From Misgurnus anguillicaudatus (Eukaryota; Chordata; Actinopteri; Cypriniformes; Cobitidae): a stretch of 64,000 nt of DNA. The translations under genes were made by a program, and so were the position numbers. Below, one piece after another: positions 55,208-64,000 of this stretch. The stretch lies in NCBI RefSeq assembly GCF_027580225.2, contig NC_073356.2:9563001-9627000 (forward strand), read 5' to 3'. Below the pieces are notes generated by a model, which worked only from the letters and a program-made list of their open reading frames with translations, did no database searches and was not told the origin of the DNA. Position 1 is the first letter of the stretch; every line of letters starts with the position of its first letter.

Positions 55208-58200
55208 GTAAGTTTATTGCCCTTAATTATTTGATAATTTCACCTTTTCATAGTGTGGTATCTTGAGTTACAAAAATGACTGTCATTCAGTGAAATGCAA
55301 AAAAACACTTTTATTGTTAGATTTTTTGAAAAAAAAGTACACTGTAAAAAATAATATGCCCCATCTACTCAATAAAATTGTGGATTACAAGCAATATCAT
55401 TAATTACATTCAACAAATCAAAATTGATTTAGATTCACTCTATAAACTCCTTAATATTTACATATTCAAAAAGCCAAACTGCAATTTGCAATTCAAATTT
55501 TTATTAAAATTTAAACAAAAATATTGTGTATACTAGACAAAGATCTAGCACTATACAATAAAAAATATTATGCCATATCTACTCAATAAAAGTGTGGCAA
55601 CAGATTACAAGCAATATCATTAATTAAATTCCACAAATAAAAATTGTGTTAGAATCACTACATAAACTCCTTAATAGTAACCCATTCAAAAAGGTAATCT
55701 GCAATTTGCAATTAGAAATTAATTTAAATTTAAACAAAATATTGGGTATTCAGGACAAAGACCTAGCACTATACAATAAATTCTATTCAATTATACTATT
55801 TTAATTTAACATCATCCATTAATATTTTTATTAGTAATGAGTATTATATCTGATTTCAGAATGACAGACAAAGATGAATCAATTCTTATTTTATTGCAGT
55901 CAAAAGAACAGGAAAGCATCTCATTTTAATGATGTATTTGTAACAGTGTAAACTTCAAAAAGTATTTTACAGTCTTTAAAGAAAACCGTCCACATTTCCC
56001 GTCCACAAGGTTCCATGTTTGTGTTCTGTTACATTGATTCACACACAGAAAATCAGACAGCAGTTTAGACTTACTGTACTGTAATCAGTTCATAAACTTT
56101 GAAGAATCCAGCTCCAAGAAAAGTTTCTGAAACACCTGAAAAGATGCCTGGGATACTGGAGATTCAATGCATAGATCCAAGGATAAAGCATGCCCCGTGA
56201 ACACCTTTAAGGCCTCAATAACAATTCCAGCATCCTTTGGGCTGCCACTCCTAGAAGATCCATTCTTTACAATTACAGCCATCACAAACTGCTAAAGTCC
56301 CGCCTCTTCATCTTTATCCTGCAACATTAAACAGCAAATATGTCTTAAAACCTTTATAAATGTATACAGCTTTAATATTGAAATAATCCACACATTAAAC
56401 TTGTATATTAAAATGTTTTAAAGAAAACTGGAAGATATGTGCAATGGAGTTCATCTGAGTTTGTGGCTTATTAGGTATGTTTGAAATGTGCAATAATATT
56501 GAAAACTGATTAAAAAAAAATTCTCATTGGAATTACAAATAATATCAAAAAATGTTTGAAAAGATATATAATCTATATTTATAATTAGGGCAAATCTTTT
56601 CCCTACATTTTTTTCAGTCACATATTTATTTGTTAGCCAAGTTACTCACATGTGTATATACACACACACATACACTATATACACAATATAATATGTACAA
56701 TATATTCATTTAATAATATTCCTCACCTTTTGTTGTGAATAAAGTTCTCCCTCAGCAATGTTTCACGTTGCCTGCAGGAAGCTGCAGTACGTTACAGGCC
56801 TTCATGAACACACAATTTAGATAATAGGTCGCGAAATTAATAATAATAATAAAATGTTCAATTTACATTATGTAGAAAGCTTAAACATTTTAAAAAGACA
56901 ACTTATACATTTAATATCTTACTCACCTTTTGTGGAATTAAATGAATAATGTTATATTTCCCCTCAGTAATGATACTGTACTCGCGGGAAAATTCAACAC
57001 AGGGCGTCGCAATTGAGCACACAATTAATTTACAGCGAAGAATAGTTTTACATTACCAATTTATTCGAATACTTTGTGAATATAGTTAACACAAAACTAA
57101 ATAAACCAAAAAAGACCGCAGTAAAGTCACATTTATTATTATAACACAAACCAAGCGAGCGAGCGAGCAGAATTTGTCATAATAGATACATACATAATAC
57201 ATATCTATGAGAGTTAGTGATAAGAGAACCCACCCATTCAGAGGAACAGTATGATTGGTCAGTTTTTCTGTCACTCAAAATGAGTTGCATCTGGACCACC
57301 AATCGCAGCATGCGAATCGACGAATGCATCCTAGATATGCGACCTCCTGGGTCCTAAAGCTGAAGTTACGTACAAACCCAGTTCATATTAATCCTTATTG
57401 TAATTAATATTTACAAATTACAAACAAATTATACAAAGAAACCCTGCTTATAGACTTATAAGACTAAAGATTGCCCGTTAAATTTACCCGAAATGAATTT
57501 TATCCACAGTTTAAACACTACATTGACGTCACAGCCAGCGGAGATTTTCAGAGACTGGCCGAGGTGAGGCGACGTTGACCGGTATATTTACGCGCGGAGC
57601 GCCGGCTGATTATCTGGAGCTCCCATCGCCACAAAACTCGAAGGAAATGTTTAAATAGGCAATATCTTTATGAACCTACTGCAGATTCTTGTTTAAAAAA
57701 CATACATTCTCGACTGAAATGTTTTCAAAACTTTGAATGTTGGCACAATAACAGAAATATTTCCTAAATCCGTCTGCTCAGCGCTCACGACCTGCAATAC
57801 AACCCGGAATGGTTTTTGATTTAAAACAGCTGATTAATATTACGTTGGATTTATTCAGTATTCGCTACATGCGCAGATACACAATAAGAATAGCTAAATC
57901 CTTCACAAAAACAATAAGTTGATTTTATTCCAGTCATTTTTAAAGAATTTTAACACAAAAAAAATAACAAACTACATGAAATTAATTTTATTAAATAAAG
58001 TTTACATATTCAATTTCATAAAATCTACAAGCCTGCAGAATGACTTTTTACAGTGTAGATGTTGTGAATAATGATGATAACCTTTCTGGTCAAGTTCACT
58101 GTTTGATATAGGTATCTAGTTGTTAACTACTAATATTAGCTTAAGTAAAAGTTTTGTCATTCAGGGTAATGTTTTGTCATTCGGTGTAATGCAAATTGTA

Positions 58201-58235
58201 TGTTACACCACAGTGTCATCCATTACACTGAATGA
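54883..58235. repeat. Cluster of a 15-bp motif, TCATTCAGTGTAATG
   Basis: Copies, some with one to three changes, are at 54884, 55090, 55283, 58157 and 58177, with an exact inverse at 58221-58235. Because the CACTA element at 55340-58055 was inserted later, all six lay within about 640 bp originally. Repeated short motifs of this kind are usual for transposase- or transcription-factor-binding arrays. Confidence 0.6.
55340..58055. mobile_element. CACTA-type non-autonomous element, 2.7 kb
   Basis: It starts CACTGTAAAAAATAATATG and ends TGACTTTTTACAGTG, with TA on both sides (55338-55339 and 58056-58057). The CACTG termini and 2-bp target fit the CACTA/EnSpm group. Near the left end a unit of about 215 bp is tandemly duplicated (55343-55556 and about 55558-55775). 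A minus-strand frame (56285-56085) reads KDAGIVIEALKVFTGHAL and FQVFQKLFLELD, which I recall from the accessory protein of fish CACTA-like elements. No transposase remains. Confidence 0.7.
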
Positions 58236-58499
58236 GAGTGTCACTGTTTAGATAACATTTTTAGCATTTTATTTCTATTTCAGATAAATGAGGGATGTTT
58301 AGCACAAAAAAATATCAAACTTTATCAATATTAATGTTTTAATGCATTTTTGTCGTTTTGGTACTGATTTCTTTTAGATTCCCACAAACAAAGAGAAAGT
58401 TTCTAGGCACTGGCAGAAAGTTAATGCAGACCCAGTAGCTAGGGCAATGCATTTAGCAAGGAGACGAGAAAGGTATTGAGGAGTGCAATGTAAAAATAA

Positions 58500-58684
58500 T
58501 AGGGCTGGGTTTAAAAAGATAGATTTCTCGATTTTAATCAATTCTAATTTTGAAGAAACTATAGTGATTTGTAAATCACAATAATCGATCTTTCAGTCTA
58601 TGCTGTTTTCAGATGATGTTAATCAATATCAAATTGATTTGAAATTGAATCAAATCGTGAAATTTGTGTCCAAGCCTAGCCCTA
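58500..58684. mobile_element. hAT MITE, 185 bp
   Basis: TAGGGCTGGGT (58500) and AGCCTAGCCCTA (ending 58684) form inverted ends. Inner GATTTCTCGATTTTAATC and ATTTGAAATTGAATCAAATCG phrases pair partly. Flanks AAAAATAA and CAGAATAA agree at six of eight bases, an aged TSD. Confidence 0.75.
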
Positions 58685-58746
58685 CAGAATAATAGTTTAC
58701 TGCTGTTTTTAGATAGAGACTCCACCCTACCTATTCCACAAGTTAA

Positions 58747-59051
58747 AGGGATAGTTCACCCAAAATGAAAATTTGGTCATTATTCACTCACTCTCATGTT
58801 GGTAAAAACCTGTATGAATTTTTTTGTTCTGATAAACACAAAGGAAGATATTTTGAGTAATGTTTGTAACCAAACCGTTCGTGCACCCCATTTACTTCCA
58901 TAGTATTATTTTTAGTATCATAGTATGGGGTCCACAAAAGGTTTGGTTACAAACATTTCTCAAAATATCTTCCTTCCATTTATGCGGGTTTGAAACAACA
59001 CGAGAGTGAGTAAATGATGACAGAATTTTCATTTTTGGGTGAACTATCCCT
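58747..59051. mobile_element. TTAA-target MITE (AGGGATAGTTCACCC), 305 bp
   Basis: AGGGATAGTTCACCCAAAAT (58747) has its inverse ATTTTTGGGTGAACTATCCC ending at 59051, and TTAA lies on both sides (58743-58746 and 59052-59055). The two halves are long imperfect inverted copies (GTTTGTAACCAAACC against its inverse), so a transcript would fold into a hairpin. It is among the most abundant short repeats of cyprinids as I remember them. Confidence 0.9.
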
Positions 59052-59261
59052 TTAAGAGAGGCCACTGAGGGGATTCTCCGCCCATAATACAAATCCTGAT
59101 AACATGTCATTTATGTTGCCAAACAGAAAGTATTTTTAATTAATAACACGTTTTATATAGATCTATGTCAATAATTTTATGTCAATAATTACATGGAATC
59201 TGTATTTCAGCAACCAGAGAAGAAAGCAAGCTGCCTTGGCTGCAAATCCTGATCACCCGTT

Positions 59262-59902
59262 GTTACGGCCCATGACCAACAATATTATTAATCTAAATAA
59301 TGGGCACGGACCGAACACATAAATGAGCCACAGATACTTCACGCACGTTCCGAGACGCAAAACGCCTCCATTTACTTAGGAGCGGAAACAATACTACAAA
59401 CAATCAAAATAAGATACATAATCCATAAACAATTTTACAAACAAGGTCAAATTATATTAACAAAAATCAGTAAACGGGTAGGGTCAGCTAAGGAAAACAG
59501 AACCCTGACTATGACTACTCTCACCAGCAGTTCTTACCTGGCTTCCCGAGAATAAATAAATCAGGTGAGTCTTCCGGGCCTCTGCTTCCCTCGCTAATCT
59601 TACTAACTACAGAAAACAGTGAACTAAAAAAAAATAAATCCACTACCCGTTACCTAATAAACAACAATATATATTCACAAAGAAAACATATCCAATAGTA
59701 TAATGAAAGCACCAATTAACATAAGTTAAACCAAACAAACAGGATTGCGGGCGTGAGACAGAAAGAGAGAGAGACTCCATTGTCGCCATCCACGCCCTTA
59801 TATCCGGAATCCCTGATGACGTCATCGCTCTAATAGGTTCGGGGATTCCCCTCAGCGCCATCTAGAACTCCAAAATAAATATTAATGCCAGATCACGTAA
59901 CA
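59262..59902 (-). repeat. 3' LTR of the Gmr1-like gypsy element (641 bp)
   Basis: On the minus strand it runs from TGTTACGTGATCTGG (59902) to GGGCCGTAACA (59262). A purine tract (AAGGGTGAGGG) lies just upstream at 59903-59913. A CTTATATCCGGAATCC-like start region and TATAAGG (about 59800) may hold the promoter. The other LTR is beyond the window, so the TSD cannot be tested. Confidence 0.8.
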
Positions 59903-59980
59903 CCCTCACCCTTAAGTGAATAAATTGTGGAAATGCAAATAATCTTACCTTCTTTTAAAAAAAAAAACAATTTATTCCAC

Positions 59981-62900
59981 CTAAATACGGGATAAAGCGT
60001 CAGCAATGACGTTGTCCTTACCACGAATATGCCGAATGTCCAAGTCAAGAGTCTGCAAAAACAAACTCCAGCGCATCAAACGCTGGTTGTTATTTTTCAT
60101 GCGGTTAAGAAAAACTAAGGGGTTGTGATCTGTATAAACAATTAAAGGATATGAAACAGAACCAATGTAAACATCAAAATGTTGAAGAGCAAGTACAAGC
60201 GCCAGTGCCTCCTTCTCAATAGTGGAGTAACCCCGCTGATGTTTATTAAATTTGCGCGAGAAATAGCAAACGGGATGCTCAACACCAGCTTGGTCTCGTT
60301 GAAGAAGTACAGCGCCTGCTCCTGTATCACTTGCGTCAACAGCAAGAAAAATCAGGAGCAGAAAGAACAGGAGAATTAATCAGGACGGCTTTAATTTTCT
60401 CAAAGCTTGACTGACACGTTTCCGTCCATTGAAAGGGTACCTTAGGACTAAGAAGATCTGTTAAGGGGCTGGCCACTACAGAGAAATTCTTACAAAACCC
60501 TCTGTAGTACCCAACCATACCCAGAAAACGTCGAAGCTCGCGGCGCGTTTTGGGCACAGGGAAATCGATCATTGCCTTAACTTTCGACTCGACAGGACGG
60601 ACTTGTCCGCCACCAACAATCTTTCCCAAATACGTCACCGTTGCTCGACCAAACTCGCACTTCGCCAAATTAACCGTAAGGTTAGCACGAGACAAACGAC
60701 AGAACAAATCATTAAGTTGTTCTAAATGCTCTGACCAGGACGCGCTGTAAATAACCAAGTCATCCAGATACGCCTCGACATTATACATGCCTTCAATAAC
60801 TCGATTTACTAACCTCTGAAAAGTTGCTGGCGCGTTTCGTAATCCGAAAGCCATTACCGTGTAACGTAGAAAATAATCTGGTGTCACGAATGCGCTGATC
60901 TCTTTCGCGCGGTCTGACAATGGCACCTGCCAGTAACCTTTAAGCAGATCGATTTTGGTAACAAAAACGGCATTTCCCACGCGATCCACGCAGTCCTCCA
61001 TTCGAGGCAAAGGATAACTGTCTGGTTTTGTCACAGCATTCACTCGTCTAAAATCGGTACAAAAACGAAACGTACTGTCCGATTTCTTTACCAACAAACA
61101 GGGTGAACTCCAAGGACTAAAGCTTGGCTCTGCGATGTTATTCTCGAGCATGAAGTTCACCTCTTTCTGTAGCTGAGATCGCTTCTCAGGACTCACCCGG
61201 TACGCATGCTGTTTAATAGGCAAAGAATTGCCGACATCAATATCGTGCTCGATCAACGAAGTGCGAGAAGGAACATCAGAAAATAAATTACTGTACTTCC
61301 AAATAACATTACTCACGTCAGCACGTTCCGCGTCAGTCAGATGGGAAAGAAACGAGTCAAGGTTTTTAATCATTTCAGAATTTTTCAACCTTCCCGCCAC
61401 CAGTTCCGTAGAGGGAAAATCCACATCACCTTCCTCATGTGATGTAGGTGTAGACAAAATAGAGATGGCAGCATTATCAATAGAAGACGAGGGACCGGTC
61501 AAGAGTTCAGCACGAGACAGCGCACTATCCTCAGGCGAATCAGCACTGGACAGCACCTGCGCTCTACTCACCGCATCTGTGGGTGAAATAATTAACACAG
61601 CCGACTTCTGCTCAGACAAATCTGGCTGCCTCTCAAAGTACGGCTTAAGCATGTTAACATGGCACAGACGAGTTTTTTTTCTTCTATCAGACGTACTGAT
61701 TATATAGTCAAGCTCACTCACCTTATCCTTTACCCGGTAAGGACCATAATAACGAGCCTGCAGTGCTGATCCAGGTACTGGCAAAAGCACTAATACCTTA
61801 TCACCGGGAGAGAAGCTACGAAGTCTAGCGCCACGATCAAAACGCTTTTTCATTCGTTGTTGTGAAACCTCCAAATTCTGCTTGGCCAACTCACAGGCAC
61901 GATGCAGTTTAAAACGAAACTCTGAAACATAGTCAAGAACATTATTTAAACTTGAAGTACTAGACCAGTGATCCTTAATCAGCTTCAGTGGGCCACAGAC
62001 AGTGTGTCCGAAAACCAACTCGGCCGGACTGAAGCCCAACGACTCCTGCACTACCTCCCTCACTGCAAACATAACCATAGGCACCCCTTCGTCCCAATCT
62101 TTTTGGAACTCCAGACAAAACGCACGTAGCATAGATTTTAAAGTCTGGTGGAACCTTTCGAGTGCTCCCTGACTTTCGGGATGGTAACAACTAGAAGTGC
62201 AATGTTGAATATGCAACTGATCCAGAGCCTGTTTAAACACACGTGACATGAAATTCGTACCTTGGTCAGATTGAATGGTACGCGGAAGGCCAAACAATGA
62301 AAAGAATTTGAGAAGTGACTTCACAATCACCGGAGCTGTAATTTTTCGCAGAGGAATTGCCTCTGGAAAACGCGTTGATGTACACATGATCGTCAAAAGG
62401 TACTGATTACCAGACTTCGTACGGGGCAAAGGGCCGACACAATCAACCACTACACGCTCAAATGGCTCACCGATGGCTGGAATCGGATGTAACGGAGCAG
62501 GTAAACTTTTCTGGTTTGGTTTTCCAGTCATTTGACACACGTGACAGCTTCGACAGTAATTTGCTACATTTTTTTTTAAACCCGGCCAGAAAAAACAACG
62601 GAGTATACGATCGTATGTTTTATTTACTCCCAAATGACCGGCAAATGGGCAATCATGTGCGATCCTCAGAATTTCAGAACGATATGAGGATGGAACTACG
62701 ATCTGCTTGACAATTTGCCACTCATCCTCAGCAGATGCAGTAGATGGTGTCCACTTCCTCATTAACACACCAGCTTCAACAAAGTATCCTTGCGATACAT
62801 GTTCGAGTTGTTCAACGGGAACAACAACTTCAAAGAGGGATGAAATAGTCTCATCTTCTCTCTGTTTCGCAATAAGCTGTTCACGCGACAGAGAGAGTTT

Positions 62901-64000
62901 TTCAAGCTCTATAAAATGTTCATCTCGTTTTTTAACAGCGATGTCTGAACCGTCAACAGAGTTTGAACACTTAATCTCACAGACATCTGAATTAGAAAGA
63001 AACGTATCATTCAGATCAAAATTCCACTCGCCTTCAGATTTAGCAAGATTTTTATTTTCCAGTCTCTGAGACATAGCGCGAGTAACAGCACACGAAGGAA
63101 ATACCTCTGGGTATTTCTGAGTCAATTCATCAGGAGTAGAACAGGGAAGAGGAACATCAGTTACCTCAGGGCTGGCAAAAACTTTTCCTCCCGCCAAGTC
63201 ATTCCCTAAAATAAATGTGACATCTCGAACGGGAAGACACGGTCGCACTCCAACAACAACGCGGCCAGTAATAAGGGAGGATTCAATTTCAATTTCGTGC
63301 AAAGGCACGTTTACAAAGCCCATCTCAAATCCCTGTACCAAAACACTCGAACCAATTGAGCTTTCCTTAGAAAAAGGTAATATTCCCTCCAGAATAAAAC
63401 TTTGAGCAGCTCCTGTATCACGAAGTATCCTGACTGGTTTTCGCAAACCAACACTACCAGTCAATGATACAAATCCGTCCATTATGAACGGCACATACCC
63501 CTGATCTTCACACAAGTCAGCTTGAGAAGCTAACGACTCCAGTCCTTCCAATTGTGGCAAGGACGTCATTACTAAACCCACTGGTTTGGGAACACTATTT
63601 TTCTTTTTGAGTACTGCGCACTCGGAAATAATATGTCCGCGTTTCCTACAATAGAAACAAACAGGTGAGGACAGAGACTTGACAGAACTCTCTGGAGCTT
63701 TATCAGGTAAAGTACGATCAAAATCACGCTTAGACCGATGATTATAGCTATTAGATGGCAATTTCGGTGCAACATAAAACACATTCTTGTGTGTAAGCAC
63801 ATATTCATCAGCTAATGCAGCAGCGGCAGAACATTTCAAAACTTTTTGCTCATTTAAATATGTTGCAACACGTTCAGGCAAACAGTTTTTGAATTCTTCC
63901 AACAAAATCAGTTCACGGAGCTCTTCAAAAGATGTTACTTTCATTGAAGCACACCACCGATCGAACATTGACTCTTTCTCACGAACGAACTCAACGTAAG
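59981..64000 (-). CDS. pol: Gmr1-type gag-pol polyprotein, partial, one frameshift before RNase H
   Basis: The frame is open from the window edge to 60336. By residue from the ATG at 63968: a SCAN-like start (FEELRELILLEEFKNCLPER); zinc knuckle CFYCRKRGHIISEC (104-117); protease LRDTGAAQSF (Asp184); integrase zinc-binding H438, H445, C475 and C478; catalytic D509, D568 and E604 (D,D-35-E); a GPY-type segment YYGPYRV (740-746); reverse transcriptase with RFCTDFRRVN (968-977), KIDLLKGYW and the YLDD box (1067-1070). A one-base change in a T run near 60345 shifts the frame. RNase H then reads LAVDASDTGAGAVLLQ, YTDHNPLSFL and GKDNVIADALSRI to a stop at 59981. Otherwise undamaged. The upstream start is outside the window. 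Confidence 0.9.

Larger units (their letters stand above)
58381..59261 (+). other. Two exon-like segments of an unrecognised basic protein
   Basis: After a TTTCTTTTAG acceptor, 58381-58474 reads IPTNKEKVSRHWQKVNADPV then ARAMHLARRRER and meets a donor-like GTATTG. After a TTTCAG acceptor, 59211-59261 reads NQRRKQAALAANPDHP and is cut by the LTR at 59262. The basic, Arg/Ala-rich content resembles a multi-copy fish TE-associated protein family, but the match is loose. The two MITEs between them sit in the presumed intron. Confidence 0.35.
59262..64000 (-). mobile_element. Gmr1-like Ty3/gypsy element, integrase before reverse transcriptase
   Basis: The element occupies the last 4.7 kb on the minus strand and leaves the window at its gag side. 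Domain order from upstream to downstream is zinc knuckle, protease, integrase, reverse transcriptase, RNase H, LTR. This copia-like order in a gypsy-type element defines the Gmr1 group described from deuterostomes. It cuts the exon-like segment at 59211-59261. Confidence 0.88.

Noticed and set aside
56085..56285. Small minus-strand frame as a host gene
   Set aside because: Its FQVFQKLFLELD segment recalls CACTA accessory proteins and it lies inside a CACTA-type element.
1..64000. CRISPR array, operons, tRNA or rRNA genes
   Set aside because: Repeats present are dispersed TEs without regular spacers, coding regions have introns, and no cloverleaf or rRNA sequence was recognised. The tRNA-like match at 20830 is a primer site only.

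Overview
The window looks like nuclear DNA of a teleost fish, most likely a cyprinid-like species. Coding remnants carry GT...AG introns, and the repeats are types abundant in cyprinid genomes: CACTGCAAAAAA-ended CACTA fragments, the TTAA-flanked AGGGATAGTTCACCC MITE, Tc1/mariner, PIF/Harbinger, hAT, Penelope-like, Ty3/gypsy elements and an endogenous retrovirus. There is no bacterial-style gene, CRISPR array, rRNA or recognisable tRNA. I found no confident single-copy host gene; almost every coding stretch belongs to a transposable element (TE). The species call rests on remembered repeat families, not on a search.

Layout. 0-2.5 kb: a 5'-truncated Penelope-like element (PLE) with a 14-bp target-site duplication (TSD), carrying a MITE in its 3' region and inserted beside or inside a hAT remnant. 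2.5-6.6 kb (minus): a broken multi-exon THAP-finger transposase gene with a Tc1 element in one intron. 6.7-8.3 kb: a hAT non-autonomous element with a second hAT MITE nested in it, both with perfect 8-bp TSDs. 8.3-10.7 kb: gene-poor, but with a possible promoter/first-exon island near 9.83-9.97 kb.

10.73-29.27 kb is one PIF/Harbinger element (3-bp TSD TAA) swollen to 18.5 kb by later arrivals. Its transposase gene is split by an autonomous-type hAT (12.07-15.96 kb, 8-bp TSD), which itself contains a hAT MITE. Its MADF-BESS partner gene is split by a Tc1 element (19.55-28.66 kb, TA TSD), and that Tc1 is split by a retrovirus (20.30-27.79 kb, 4-bp TSD GACT). Removing the insertions leaves a Harbinger of about 5.5 kb and a Tc1 of about 1.6 kb, both normal sizes. 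This gives a relative chronology.

29.3-36.4 kb: a CAGAGGTGG hAT MITE, a CACTA/Tnp2-like transposase pseudogene, and a 1-kb inverted-repeat element with TSD TATG. 36.7-41.4 kb: a young Ty3/gypsy element (187-bp LTRs differing at one site, 5-bp TSD AGGAC, intact 1080-codon pol frame) inside an old Tc1 fragment. 41.8-44.3 kb: fragments of a second CACTA-like transposase, a P2X7-C-terminus-like gene, and a convergent THAP-transposase 3' end. 44.4-50.8 kb: an inverted-repeat element holding a second gypsy with an intact pol frame. 50.9-54.4 kb: a C2H2-finger transposase-like pseudogene, a gypsy LTR and a deleted gypsy pol fragment. 54.8-59.3 kb: unrecognised exon-like segments, a cluster of a 15-bp motif, and several MITEs. 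59.26-64.0 kb (minus): a Gmr1-type gypsy element whose integrase lies before its reverse transcriptase; it runs off the window.

The genes do not form a common pathway. They are copy-and-paste (PLE, gypsy, retrovirus) and cut-and-paste (hAT, Tc1, Harbinger, CACTA, THAP) mobility genes in successive stages of decay. Those most likely to be still coding-competent are the pol frames of the gypsy elements at 37.6, 46.1 and 60-64 kb and, apart from the Tc1 insertion, the Harbinger MADF-BESS gene.
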